Below, one piece after another: positions 36,951 to 45,596 of a DNA stretch of 64,000 nt. A program made the position numbers and the translations under genes. Each line of letters opens with the position of its first letter. Within the stretch, counting starts at the first letter, position 1. The notes under the pieces were generated by a model. That model worked only from the letters and a program-made list of their open reading frames with translations. It was not told the origin of the DNA and did not search any database. Source of the DNA: Bacteroidia bacterium (GTDB taxonomy: Bacteria > Bacteroidota > Bacteroidia > Bacteroidales > Azobacteroidaceae); assembly GCA_025999935.1 (NCBI GenBank), contig BNXY01000003.1, forward strand, positions 1 through 64,000, read 5' to 3'.

Positions 36951-37034
36951 ATGGATATTAGTTTAAAAAAAGACAATGAAGAACTAATAGCAATATTGGT
37001 GTCAATTATAAAAACCCTAAAGAAAGAAAAATAA
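36951..37034 (+). pseudogene. Possible tail of a four-helix-bundle (IVP-type) protein
   Basis: A 27-codon frame MDISLKKDNEELIAILVSII then KTLKKEK resembles the C-terminal helix of 23S rRNA intervening-sequence-type four-helix-bundle proteins ((E)ELxxxLxxIIKTxK). Nothing else of the protein is seen in the 235 bases between relA and the MerR gene. Very short match, so tentative. Confidence 0.25.
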
Positions 37035-37056
37035 CAAAAAGTAACTCTCAACTAAT

Positions 37057-37392
37057 TTATGAGCCCAATTCATCTTGCAACGCCAGCAATTCGGCGCAGA
37101 CGTTTTTTAAGCGGTAAATGATGTCCTCCGTATTGATTACGCGATCCCTATTTTTTTCCAATTGTTCTTTGGCTCCTGCCAAAGTGAACCCTTTTTCTTT
37201 TACTAAGTGATAGACCAAGCGAATGTCTTCGATATCTTTTTTGCGATACTGGCGAGTACCCTTTTCGGTTCTTGCCGGGCGGACAAACTTAAATTCCTTT
37301 TCCCAATAGCGTAAAGTAGAGGGTTCTATGTCGAACATCTCGGCCACTTCTGTGACGGAATAAAGAATTTTTTCCTGCTTGAACGATTTCAT
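37057..37392 (-). CDS. MerR-family transcriptional regulator
   Basis: 111 aa from the ATG at 37392; an upstream in-frame ATG would overlap the end of the M23 gene. The winged-helix motif is ILYSVTEVAEMFDIEPSTLRYWEKEF followed by RQYRKKDIEDIRLVYHLVKE (each quoted part of one helix-turn-helix and wing). It lacks a C-terminal effector domain with Cys ligands, so it is not an obvious metal sensor. Paired with the M23 peptidase gene, as commonly seen in Bacteroidota. Confidence 0.88.
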   Translation of the reverse strand: MKSFKQEKILYSVTEVAEMFDIEPSTLRYWEKEFKFVRPARTEKGTRQYRKKDIEDIRLVYHLVKEKGFTLAGAKEQLEKNRDRVINTEDIIYRLKNVCAELLALQDELGS

Positions 37393-37408
37393 TATGATTA
37401 TTAGTTTA

Positions 37409-38362
37409 TTATCTATTTTCGGAGATAAACAACATTTCATCATATTCTTCCGGGGTTAAGTCCATGAAGAAATATTTGGCCGGATTGTCGGGTTTGTCTT
37501 TTACCCTGACTTCATAATGTATATGATTCCCGTTTGCCACACCGGTCATACCCACGGTAGCGATCTTTTGTCCCCGCGTTACTTTTTGTCCGGGACGGAC
37601 TTTCATTTCTTTGCAGTGGCCATAAACCGATTTGTATCCGAAACCATGATTAATCACGACACAATTTCCGTAACCGCCATCCCATCTGGCGGATTCTACA
37701 ATCCCATTGCCGGTTGCATAAATCGGACTTCCCGCATCGGCCGTCAAATCAACGCCCGTATGTCCACGAAGATCTCCGAAAATCGGATGTATCCGCATCC
37801 CAAAACCGGATGTCAGTTCTTTAAAATCTTTACCTGAAAGCGGACGGATAGCCGGAATGCTTTTCATCCGGTCTTCCTTGGTTTTAATCAATTCTATCAA
37901 TTCGTCGTAAGAACCGGATTGTACATACAATGCTTTGGTCATGATATCCAATTTTTGCGTGGTAGAAATGACCAAATCGGAATTAGGCATATCCAAAAGA
38001 AATTCATAACGATCGGTGCCTCCGAAACCCGAACGCCGGATAGCCGCCGGAATAGGCTCGGCATTAAAAATGGTGCGGTACAACTTGTCGTCACGCTGCT
38101 GCAACTCATCCAACACTTTTTGATTTTCGGCAATGCGACGGGATAAAACCTTGTATTGTGTTAATAAAAGTTTATTTTCTTTTTTTAACTGTTGCTCTTG
38201 GGGAGAATCGAACGCATAAGAGGCAATACCAAATAGAATGACGCCAATTCCTATGCCAATGATGAATTGTCTAAAAATAACCAAAATTCTTTGTGTTATA
38301 GATAGATATACTCTTTCGTAAGTCAGCGTTTTCGGATTATATTGAAAAAATATTTTACTCAT
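37409..38362 (-). CDS. M23-family metallopeptidase (murein endopeptidase)
   Basis: 317 aa from the ATG at 38362 (a TTG ten codons upstream would lie inside the promoter). One TM anchor (QFIIGIGIGVILFGIASYAF), a coiled-coil region, then the LytM domain: GHTGVDLTADAGSPIYATGN (H and D zinc ligands), GFGYKSVYGH and GNHIHYEVR (HxH). It cuts peptidoglycan cross-links in the periplasm. Followed after 16 bases by the MerR gene. Confidence 0.9.
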   Translation of the reverse strand: MSKIFFQYNPKTLTYERVYLSITQRILVIFRQFIIGIGIGVILFGIASYAFDSPQEQQLKKENKLLLTQYKVLSRRIAENQKVLDELQQRDDKLYRTIFNAEPIPAAIRRSGFGGTDRYEFLLDMPNSDLVISTTQKLDIMTKALYVQSGSYDELIELIKTKEDRMKSIPAIRPLSGKDFKELTSGFGMRIHPIFGDLRGHTGVDLTADAGSPIYATGNGIVESARWDGGYGNCVVINHGFGYKSVYGHCKEMKVRPGQKVTRGQKIATVGMTGVANGNHIHYEVRVKDKPDNPAKYFFMDLTPEEYDEMLFISENR

Positions 38363-38384
38363 GCGATGCAAAATTATACGAAAT

Positions 38385-38417
38385 TTTGACAAAAGTAAGT
38401 TATTTATCGTACTTTTG
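38385..38417. promoter_or_regulatory. Overlapping divergent promoters of alaS and the M23 gene
   Basis: Plus strand: TTTG (38385-38388) and TACTTTTG (38410-38417) with a 21-base spacer, toward alaS. Minus strand: TACTTTTG (38390-38397) toward the M23 gene. The two overlap, so the polymerases should compete. Confidence 0.6.
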
Positions 38418-38461
38418 CAAATTGTTTCAGTTAATTTTTACGAAGTTTAAAATACAATAGA

Positions 38462-41077
38462 ATGACAGCAAAAGAGATTCGCCAATCATTTAAGGATTTT
38501 TTTGAGAATAAAAATCACAAAATCGTCCCTTCCGCCCCGATGGTTATCAAAGACGACCCCACCCTGATGTTTACCAATGCAGGGATGAACCAGTTCAAAG
38601 ACATTATTCTGGGAAACGTTCCCATCAAATATCCAAGGATAGCCGATTCGCAAAAATGTTTGCGGGTAAGCGGCAAGCACAACGATTTGGAAGAAGTCGG
38701 CCACGACACTTATCACCATACCATGTTTGAGATGTTGGGCAATTGGTCGTTCGGCGATTATTTCAAAAAAGAAGCGATTGATTATGCTTGGGAATATCTG
38801 ACCGAAGTATTGAACCTCGACAAAAACCGTTTGTACGTGACGGTTTTTGAAGGAAGCGCTGCGGAAAATTTGGAACGCGACGATGAAGCCGCCGGTTTTT
38901 GGGAAAAATATCTCCCGAAAGGAAGGATTATCAACGGAAACAAAAAAGATAATTTCTGGGAAATGGGCGATACCGGCCCTTGCGGCCCCTGTTCCGAAAT
39001 CCACATTGATATTCGCCCCGACGAAGACCGCGCGAAAGTGGATGGTTTGACTTTGGTCAACCACGACCATCCGCAGGTGATTGAAATCTGGAACTTGGTT
39101 TTCATGCAATTCAACCGCAAAGCCGACGGTTCGTTGGAAGGTTTGCCCAACAAGGTCATTGATACCGGCATGGGTTTCGAACGTTTGTGTATGGCTGTGC
39201 AAGGAAAAACTTCCAATTACGATACCGATGTTTTCCAACCCATTATCAGCGAAATAGCCAAAATTGCCGGCAGCGAATACGGAGAAGATTCCGGAAAAGA
39301 CATTGCCATGCGCGTAATTGCCGACCATATCCGCACCATCGCTTTTTCGATTACCGACGGACAATTGCCCTCGAACGCCAAAGCCGGTTATGTGATTCGC
39401 CGGATTTTGCGCCGCGCCGTCCGCTACGGATACACTTTCCTCGGACAAAAACAGGCTTTCATGTACAAACTGATTCCGGTTTTGATTGAAACCATGGGCG
39501 AGGCGTATCCCGAACTGATTGCCCAAAAAGTCCTGATAGAAAAAGTAATCAAAGAAGAAGAAGATTCTTTCCTGCGCACCCTTGAAAATGGGATTAAATT
39601 GTTGGATAAAACGATATTTGATGCTCGCGTAAGTCACAAAACCCATATCAAAGGTGTCGATGCTTTTGTTCTGTACGACACTTACGGTTTCCCGCTCGAT
39701 TTGACCGAATTGATTTTGCGGGAACACGATTTGGAACTCGACAAGGCAGGTTTTGACGTGGAAATGCAAAAACAAAAAGAACGCGCACGAAATGCCGCCG
39801 CCATTGAAACCGGCGATTGGGTAAGCCTCCGCGAAGGCGAACCCGAATTTGTGGGTTACGACGAAACTTCCGCACAAGCAAAAATTCTCCGTTACCGGAA
39901 AGTGAAACAGAAAAATGCGGAATATTATCAGATAGTTTTCGACAAAACGCCATTTTATGCTGAAATGGGAGGTCAGGTAGGCGACAGCGGAAAACTCATT
40001 GATTCGGAAGAAAAGAGCATAGTTATTTTCGATACAAAACGGGAAAATAACTTGGCGGTGCATTTAACGAAACAATTGCCTGAAAATCCGAATGATGAAT
40101 TTATTCTTGAAGTGGATACGGCCAAACGCCGCGCCACGGAATGTAATCATACCGCCACGCACTTGTTGCACGAAGCTTTGCGGGAAGTGCTGGGAACGCA
40201 TGTTGAACAAAAAGGTTCTTTCGTTTCGCCCGACATTCTCCGTTTCGACTTCTCCCATTTTCAAAAATTGACGGACGAAGAAATCCGTGAAGCGGAAAAA
40301 AAGGTGACAGCGAAAATCCGCGAAGATATTCCTTTGGACGAATCCCGTCACGTGCCGATTGCCGAAGCGAAAAAATTAGGCGCGATGGCTTTGTTCGGCG
40401 AAAAATACGGCGACGATGTCCGGGTGGTGAAATACGGTTCATCCATAGAACTTTGCGGGGGAACGCATATAGCTTCCACCGGTAAAATCGGGACGTTCCG
40501 GATTATCGGCGAAAGTTCGATTGCTGCGGGAATCCGCCGTATCGAAGCCATATCCGCTGAGGCTTGCGAAAAATACTTTTATGCACAACAGGATATACTC
40601 CGTGAAGTTCGCGCTTTGTTCAACAACACGCCCGACTTGAAGCAGGCTATCCATAAATTCTTTGAAGAAAACGCCGATTTGAAAAAGCAAGCAGAAGAAT
40701 TTATGAAGGAAAAAGTGCAACAGATGAAAAAACTATTAATTGAAAGCAAACAAACAGTCAACGGAATCAATTTGTTTGTAATTAATAGATTACCATTACC
40801 GGCTGAGATAGTCAAAGACCTGGCTTTCCAATTGCGGGGCGAATTTCCGGAAAATCTCTATTTCGTAGGAGCTACCCTGTCGGAAGGAAAACCGACTTTG
40901 ACGTTGATGATTAGCGACGATTTGGTAAAAACCGGGCTGAATGCTTCACAAATCATTCGGGATGCCGCCAAAAACATCCAAGGCGGGGGCGGCGGACAAC
41001 CGCATTTTGCTACCGCAGGCGGTAAAAACCCGGAAGGATTGGCGGCTGCGTTAGAGGAAATTATCGGAAAAATTTAA
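38462..41077 (+). CDS. alaS: Alanyl-tRNA synthetase
   Basis: 871 aa. Class II start ([35 protein letters not shown]), [20 protein letters not shown], the editing domain HxxxH in [13 protein letters not shown] with [12 protein letters not shown], and the C-terminal Gly-rich [17 protein letters not shown]. It charges tRNA-Ala. The last core gene before the repeat-rich accessory region. Confidence 0.95.
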   Translation: MTAKEIRQSFKDFFENKNHKIVPSAPMVIKDDPTLMFTNAGMNQFKDIILGNVPIKYPRIADSQKCLRVSGKHNDLEEVGHDTYHHTMFEMLGNWSFGDYFKKEAIDYAWEYLTEVLNLDKNRLYVTVFEGSAAENLERDDEAAGFWEKYLPKGRIINGNKKDNFWEMGDTGPCGPCSEIHIDIRPDEDRAKVDGLTLVNHDHPQVIEIWNLVFMQFNRKADGSLEGLPNKVIDTGMGFERLCMAVQGKTSNYDTDVFQPIISEIAKIAGSEYGEDSGKDIAMRVIADHIRTIAFSITDGQLPSNAKAGYVIRRILRRAVRYGYTFLGQKQAFMYKLIPVLIETMGEAYPELIAQKVLIEKVIKEEEDSFLRTLENGIKLLDKTIFDARVSHKTHIKGVDAFVLYDTYGFPLDLTELILREHDLELDKAGFDVEMQKQKERARNAAAIETGDWVSLREGEPEFVGYDETSAQAKILRYRKVKQKNAEYYQIVFDKTPFYAEMGGQVGDSGKLIDSEEKSIVIFDTKRENNLAVHLTKQLPENPNDEFILEVDTAKRRATECNHTATHLLHEALREVLGTHVEQKGSFVSPDILRFDFSHFQKLTDEEIREAEKKVTAKIREDIPLDESRHVPIAEAKKLGAMALFGEKYGDDVRVVKYGSSIELCGGTHIASTGKIGTFRIIGESSIAAGIRRIEAISAEACEKYFYAQQDILREVRALFNNTPDLKQAIHKFFEENADLKKQAEEFMKEKVQQMKKLLIESKQTVNGINLFVINRLPLPAEIVKDLAFQLRGEFPENLYFVGATLSEGKPTLTLMISDDLVKTGLNASQIIRDAAKNIQGGGGGQPHFATAGGKNPEGLAAALEEIIGKI

Positions 41078-41131
41078 ATTTAATTTTTTTTGCAGACAGA
41101 CTAATTCATTTGTCACGTGCTAAGAAACTTC

Positions 41132-42145
41132 TCACACCAATTTCCTGTCCAATGCTATCCGCGTCAGTTCAACTGTACTGTGGACGCTTAACTTGGTTTG
41201 AAGGTTTTTACGGTAGCTGCGCACGGTTTCATAGCCGAGGTACATTTTCTCCGCTATCTCCTTGCTGGTATGACCTGCTGCCAGTAATCCCAACAGTTCG
41301 CGTTCCTGCCTGGTGAGGATAACCTGCTTGTCCCTCCCTTTTTTCAGTACCGAATCCGTTTCTTCACACAGGAACCGTTTGCCGGAGGATACCGTGCGGA
41401 TGCCTTCAATAATTTCTTCCGTTTTCGGGTTCAGGCGTGTGTCGTCGCCATACCAGAGGAATTTAACGGCGGACAGCGCATCGCAGAAATCACTCACCGA
41501 GGTTTTCAGTCCGAAACGCGAAAGCGCGTCAGGCATCAGGTGATGGGCTATGCGGCGGAGTTCATGCGAAGAATCGTTGAGTATTTTCAAGGCGCTGTCG
41601 AAATTCGCTATATCGGTTTTTCCCAGCAGGGCGTCGTTTTTCAGGCTTTCGATGCTCATCCTTGCTCTCGTGAGCATACTGCCCAAGCTGTCGTGCAGGT
41701 TGCGGGCGAGGCGGGTGCGCTCCTGTATTTCGCCGTCGAGTACGGCTTGCGTGGCGATTAACTGTTTTTCCTGTTCCAACTGTTTGATTTGCCGGTCTGC
41801 AAGTTGTTTTTCCTGCTCGGCTAATTCCTTTTGACTTTCGGCAAGGCGTTTCTTCTGCACTGTCCATCGCCAGAGGAAAAAGAACGCCGCCAGCGCCAGC
41901 AGCAATACCGCGCCAGTGGCAATGCTTAGCCAAATCATCAGTTGCTTTTCTTCTTCGAGCGTAGCTATTTGCATTTCCTTCTTTTCGGTTTCGTATTTGA
42001 CCTCCAATTCTTCGGCGGCGCGGAGCATGGTTTCGTTCACGACGAGGTTTTGTACCGAATCGAAAGCGGCCTTGTAGCAGAGGTGGGCATCCCATTTTGC
42101 CAGGCCGATGTTGGCTATGCAAAAACCGGTTGGATTCTTTGACAT
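41132..42145 (-). CDS. Chimeric protein: sensor kinase HisKA_3 segment fused to LuxR-type DNA-binding domain
   Basis: 337 aa. A short N-terminal segment (cut from a TPR-type sensor), one TM (MIWLSIATGAVLLLALAAFF), a coiled coil (AESQKELAEQEKQLADRQIK) and the phospho-acceptor segment RTRLARNLHDSLGSMLTRAR (HisKA_3). At about residue 241 (TRLNPKTEEII) the kinase would continue into its ATPase domain. Instead GIRTVSSGKRFLCEETDSVL begins, the linker of a NarL-type response regulator, followed by a LuxR HTH (LTRQERELLGLLAAGHTSKE). Kinase ATP-binding and receiver domains are both absent. It looks like an in-frame deletion between neighbouring kinase and regulator genes. The start codon lies just outside the repeat at 42146. 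Confidence 0.8.
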   Translation of the reverse strand: MSKNPTGFCIANIGLAKWDAHLCYKAAFDSVQNLVVNETMLRAAEELEVKYETEKKEMQIATLEEEKQLMIWLSIATGAVLLLALAAFFFLWRWTVQKKRLAESQKELAEQEKQLADRQIKQLEQEKQLIATQAVLDGEIQERTRLARNLHDSLGSMLTRARMSIESLKNDALLGKTDIANFDSALKILNDSSHELRRIAHHLMPDALSRFGLKTSVSDFCDALSAVKFLWYGDDTRLNPKTEEIIEGIRTVSSGKRFLCEETDSVLKKGRDKQVILTRQERELLGLLAAGHTSKEIAEKMYLGYETVRSYRKNLQTKLSVHSTVELTRIALDRKLV

Positions 42146-42159
42146 ATTGGTTTACACGT
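42146..42159 (+). repeat. Cassette left-end repeat, copy 1
   Basis: ATTGGTTTACACGT, preceded by TTCTTTGACAT. The same block including the preceding TTCTTTGACAT recurs at 46464, and the core recurs at 43946. Its inverted form is the left arm of the palindromes at 43256, 45343, 51348 and 52102. Confidence 0.75.
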
Positions 42160-42178
42160 CTAATCGGCTGAAAAGTTG

Positions 42179-42186
42179 TATCTTTG
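42179..42186 (+). promoter_or_regulatory. -7 box of the DUF1016 gene
   Basis: TATCTTTG, 24 bases before the ATG at 42210 and inside the cassette. Confidence 0.6.
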
Positions 42187-42209
42187 TCCTGTTTTTAATA
42201 AAAAAGATT

Positions 42210-43232
42210 ATGAAAAAAGAAGATGTAAAAACTGCAGGGCAAACTTTACTCGCCGACTTGTCCGTACTGATTGAGCAGAGCCGCAACTTTGTTGTCGTAC
42301 AGGCGAACAGCGTAATGACGATGCTCTTTTGGAACGTCGGCAAACGTATCAACGAAGATATTCTGCAAAACAAACGGGCAGAATACGGGAAACAAATTGT
42401 GGCGACAGTGTCGGCACAATTGGAAGAAAAATACGGTAAGAATTTTGAGGCGAAAAATTTACGCCGTATGATGCAGTTTGCCGAAGAATTTTCCGATTTG
42501 GGAATTGTCGCACCACTGGCGCGACAATTGTCCTGGTCTCATTTTCGGGAACTTATACCGATAAAGGACGAAAAAGCGCGTCTTTTTTACGCCAACGAGG
42601 CAGCGGAAAGGCATTGGGGAAAACGCGAATTGCGCCGTTCAATAGAACGAAGGGAATATGAGCGTACCGAAATTGCCAATCTGCAAGTCGCCGCGCCGGA
42701 GTCGAAAGTCCCGTTCAATATTTTCAAAGACCCCTATTTTCTGGATATGTTCGACCTGCCGAAAGGATATGCCGAAAATGATTTGGAAGACGCCATTCTG
42801 CGCGAGCTGGAACGCTTTATCCTCGAACTGGGAAAGGGTTTTGCCTTTGTGGAACGCCAAAAGCGAATGATTATCGACGGCGAAGACTTTCACTTGGATT
42901 TGCTGTTTTTTCACAGGAAAATCAAGCGTCTGGTCGCCGTTGAATTGAAACTTGGGAAATTCAAGGCGGAATACAAGGGGAAAATGGAGCTTTATCTCAA
43001 ATGGCTTGACAGAAACGAGAAACAGGAAGGCGAGGGCGAACCGGTCGGCCTGCTGCTCTGCTCTGAAGGCAATCACGAGCAGATAGAAATGCTGGAACTC
43101 CATAAAAACGGCATTATGATAGCGGAATACTGGACGGAACTCCCCTCAAAACAGATTCTGGAACAGAAAGTTCACGAGATAGTTGCCGAAACCCGCGAAA
43201 TCTTCGAGCGAAATAGGCAACTGAAAGAATAA
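42210..43232 (+). CDS. DUF1016 (YhcG-like) PD-(D/E)XK nuclease-domain protein
   Basis: 340 aa from the ATG at 42210. N-terminal DUF1016 region: VQANSVMTMLFWNVGKRINE, KNLRRMMQFAEEFSD and LARQLSWSHFRELIPI. C-terminal nuclease-like domain: DFHLDLLFFHRKIKRLVAVE then LKLGKFKAEYKGKMELYL (D...ExK spacing). The family is widespread on mobile DNA and defence islands; its activity is not well defined. It is the only intact member here, carried alone between a left-end repeat and a palindrome. Confidence 0.88.
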   Translation: MKKEDVKTAGQTLLADLSVLIEQSRNFVVVQANSVMTMLFWNVGKRINEDILQNKRAEYGKQIVATVSAQLEEKYGKNFEAKNLRRMMQFAEEFSDLGIVAPLARQLSWSHFRELIPIKDEKARLFYANEAAERHWGKRELRRSIERREYERTEIANLQVAAPESKVPFNIFKDPYFLDMFDLPKGYAENDLEDAILRELERFILELGKGFAFVERQKRMIIDGEDFHLDLLFFHRKIKRLVAVELKLGKFKAEYKGKMELYLKWLDRNEKQEGEGEPVGLLLCSEGNHEQIEMLELHKNGIMIAEYWTELPSKQILEQKVHEIVAETREIFERNRQLKE

Positions 43233-43248
43233 GTTCCCAAACACTTTC

Positions 43249-43295
43249 AAAAAAAGCGTGTAAACCAATCAACAAAAGGTTTACACGCTTTTTTT
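43249..43295. repeat. Cassette right-end palindrome/terminator, copy 1
   Basis: GCGTGTAAACC (43256-43266), 11-base loop AATCAACAAAA, GGTTTACACGC (43278-43288), with A-run before and T7 after. The left arm plus first loop bases (GCGTGTAAACCAAT) is the inverse of the left-end repeat at 42146 except for one end base. It can also act as an intrinsic terminator for the DUF1016 gene. Confidence 0.8.
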
Positions 43296-43309
43296 ATGTA
43301 AGCCAACCA

Positions 43310-43495
43310 TACCCTCATTTGAGGGTTTTTGCACACTCGGTTAAAAAAAACCTCAAATGAGGGTAGCGCAGCAATTTTTAGCTTCCGAACTTTGCAGCGT
43401 CAAACTCAATGGAGAGTTGAAAATTAAAAATATGTATTATAAATAGAAAACGAAAAATGAAAACAAGTATCAGAATCAATTTGAGGAATGTGGCA
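43310..43495 (+). repeat. 186-bp leader repeat, copy A
   Basis: Nearly identical to 45411-45596. It begins with a hairpin made from CCCTCATTTGAGGG and its inverse separated by a run of T and A. It continues through a shared leader and the first 13 codons of an exported protein (MKTSIRINLRNVA). Confidence 0.85.
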
Positions 43496-43917
43496 ATCGT
43501 ATTTGCCTGCCTCTCAGTGATGTCGCTGCACAAGTCAAAAGTATTAACACAAGCAATTGGCAAACGGTTGTTAAAGCTGTTTTTGGTATTGATGTTTCAT
43601 TGCCAAACGGTTGGACTGTTAATGATGCCCAAAGCCTGAACGAAAAAAGCGATGTGCGCATTGCGTTCACTTCCGGCGATAAATCAGAATTTGCAGATTT
43701 TGGCGCAAAGATTTTTGATTTGACAAAAGCAGTTTCAAAAAAGCAAATGCAAAAGTCACGTGGTAATACGACCGTAAATTCATTTGAGGACACCAAAAGC
43801 GACTCAGAAATAGCTTCGTGGAAGTATTTCTACGGCGACGAGAGCTATTCTAATGGAATTGTTACTGTAATTGTCAATGTAGATTATGACGATACCATCG
43901 TGTTACAGCTTGACTAA
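43457..43917 (+). pseudogene. Frameshifted exported protein of unknown function
   Basis: The frame starts with the signal-peptide codons shared with 45558 (MKTSIRINLRNVAIVFACLS). A different frame opened just after carries the body: LSDVAAQVKSINTSNWQTVV, KAVFGIDVSLPNGWTVNDAQ, FADFGAKIFDLTKAVSKKQM and a C-terminus VTVIVNVDYDDTIVLQLD. The two frames cannot be read without a shift, so the gene is broken or the leader has been joined to an unrelated body. No known domain was recognised. Confidence 0.6.
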
Positions 43918-43945
43918 GGGGGAGAAAGCAATGAGTCGATTCAAT

Positions 43946-43958
43946 TTGGTTTACACGT
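43946..43958 (+). repeat. Cassette left-end repeat, copy 2
   Basis: TTGGTTTACACGT, 13 bases identical to the copies at 42147 and 46465; the preceding TTCTTTGACA is not present here. Confidence 0.7.
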
Positions 43959-43990
43959 ATTAAAACGATATTTTTACCTTCATGCAGTGT

Positions 43991-44047
43991 AAAATATCGG
44001 ATAATTTTACCTGTGTCAGGATTAAAATATCGGATAATTTTACCTGT
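43991..44047 (+). promoter_or_regulatory. Two 24-bp direct repeats with 33-bp period upstream of the ATPase gene
   Basis: Identical 24-mers (core TATCGGATAATTTTACC) start at 43991 and 44024, exactly 33 bases apart. The second ends 28 bases before a TAnnTTTG box. The spacing matches the repeats before the related ATPase gene at 9529, although the repeat sequence differs. Confidence 0.65.
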
Positions 44048-44074
44048 ATATTTGCAGGATTGAAAGATATATAT

Positions 44075-44082
44075 TACTTTTG
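44075..44082 (+). promoter_or_regulatory. -7 box of the cassette ATPase gene
   Basis: TACTTTTG, 11 bases before the ATG at 44094. Confidence 0.55.
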
Positions 44083-44093
44083 CAACAAAAATC

Positions 44094-45299
44094 ATGCAAA
44101 GAAATCTGTTTCAATCCTTATTGCAGCACATTGATAAAAAGGAATTTAGTATTATCACAGGCGCGAGGCAAACGGGCAAATCGACCCTGATACGGCAACT
44201 TGAATCGCATTGCAAAGCGGTGCAAATGCCGACGCTGTTTTTCAATCTGGAAAACAAGTCGCTCCTGGCTGAATTTGACGCCACGCCACTTAATGTGTTG
44301 CCCTACCTTCCCGATACGGACAGGCGCACGGTAGTTTTTGTCGATGAAGTGCAATATCTGAAAGACCCGTCGAATTTCCTGAAACTGCTGTATGATGAAT
44401 ATGCGCAGAAAATCAAAATCATAGCGACAGGCAGCAGCGCATTTTATCTTGACGATGCTTTCCATGATTCATTGGCGGGGCGAAAGCGGATTTTCCGTTT
44501 ACCGACCTGTTCTTTCGACGAATACCTGCTCTTGCGCGAGCGGCAGGATTTGCTGGAAGATGTTCGCCGGATAAAAACGAATGAAAAAGCGCGGTCGCTG
44601 CATATCAATATGCTGCAACAGGAATGGGAAACGTATATGCTTTACGGCGGCTATCCTGCTGTAATTACCGAAACCGACCGCAAGGAAAAGACAGCCCGGC
44701 TGGCGGAAATACGCGACTCGTTTGTAAAACGCGATATGCTCGAATCCGGTGTACAAAACGAAGCGGCTTTTTACCGCCTGTTCCGGATTCTGGCAAGTCA
44801 ATCGGGAAATCTGTTGAATGTTAATGAACTGTCTTTGACCTTGCGGATAAAAAACGAAACGGTCAATCGTTACATAACAGTTTTGCGCAAATGCTTTCAC
44901 ATCGAGTTAGTCAGTCCGTTTTACCGCAATTTGCGGAAAGAACTGACTAAAATGCCCAAAGTTTACCTGCTTGATACCGGAATGTTAAACAGTTTGCTGA
45001 ACAGCTTCCAGACGCTCGACCAGCGTATCGACAAGGGAATGATTTGGGAAACCGTATGCTACAAGACGCTTTGCGACAACTACGGCAGCGATGAGGTTCT
45101 TTTTTGGCGCACTGCCGATAATAATGAAGTGGATTTGATTTTGCCCAATATAGAAAATCCGTTTGCCATAGAAGTAAAATACGACGCGAATTTGATAAAG
45201 ACAGGCAAATACAGGAAGTTCATAGAAACTTATCCTGAAATACCACTTTCGTACAATTATCTACGGCCATTTTCAGAAGATTTTTTCAGAAGAAATTAA
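44094..45299 (+). CDS. AAA-family ATP-binding protein with DUF4143 domain (cassette-borne)
   Basis: 401 aa. Walker A GARQTGKSTLIRQL (about residues 22-35), Walker B VVFVDEVQYLKDP and a sensor region ATGSSAFYLDD. The C-terminal DUF4143-like half ends with NEVDLILPNIENPFAIEVKY, the nuclease-like D...ExK pattern. It is related to the 9529 protein at family level but is not a recent duplicate. It sits alone between a left-end repeat and a palindrome. Confidence 0.86.
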   Translation: MQRNLFQSLLQHIDKKEFSIITGARQTGKSTLIRQLESHCKAVQMPTLFFNLENKSLLAEFDATPLNVLPYLPDTDRRTVVFVDEVQYLKDPSNFLKLLYDEYAQKIKIIATGSSAFYLDDAFHDSLAGRKRIFRLPTCSFDEYLLLRERQDLLEDVRRIKTNEKARSLHINMLQQEWETYMLYGGYPAVITETDRKEKTARLAEIRDSFVKRDMLESGVQNEAAFYRLFRILASQSGNLLNVNELSLTLRIKNETVNRYITVLRKCFHIELVSPFYRNLRKELTKMPKVYLLDTGMLNSLLNSFQTLDQRIDKGMIWETVCYKTLCDNYGSDEVLFWRTADNNEVDLILPNIENPFAIEVKYDANLIKTGKYRKFIETYPEIPLSYNYLRPFSEDFFRRN

Positions 45300-45340
45300 A
45301 ATGTCGGCTTGACGCAACTCTCAAACGAATTTAATTTAAC

Positions 45341-45382
45341 AAGCGTGTAAACCAATCAATCAAAGGTTTACACGCTTTTTTT
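45341..45382. repeat. Cassette right-end palindrome/terminator, copy 2
   Basis: GCGTGTAAACC (45343-45353), loop AATCAATCAAA, GGTTTACACGC (45365-45375) and T7. Same arms as the other copies; the loop differs slightly. Confidence 0.8.
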
Positions 45383-45410
45383 GTGTGAACCGGTACAAAG
45401 TTTCCGTCGC

Positions 45411-45596
45411 TACCCTCATTTGAGGGTTTTTGCACACTCGATTAAAAAAACCCTCAAATGAGGGTAGCGTAGCAATTTTTTACTCCCGAACTTTGCAGCG
45501 TCAAATTCAATTGAGAGTTGAAAATTAAAAATATGTATTATAAATAGAAAACGAAAAATGAAAACAAGTATCAGAATCAATTTGAGGAATGTGGCA
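45411..45596 (+). repeat. 186-bp leader repeat, copy B
   Basis: Matches 43310-43495 base for base except for a few substitutions. The hairpin arms, the run GAGAGTTGAAAATTAAAAAT and the first codons of the lipoprotein are all conserved. Confidence 0.85.

Noticed and set aside
38486-40063. Long open frame antisense to alaS (525 codons)
   Set aside because: It is fully covered by alaS with all conserved motifs; the antisense frame is a codon-usage effect.
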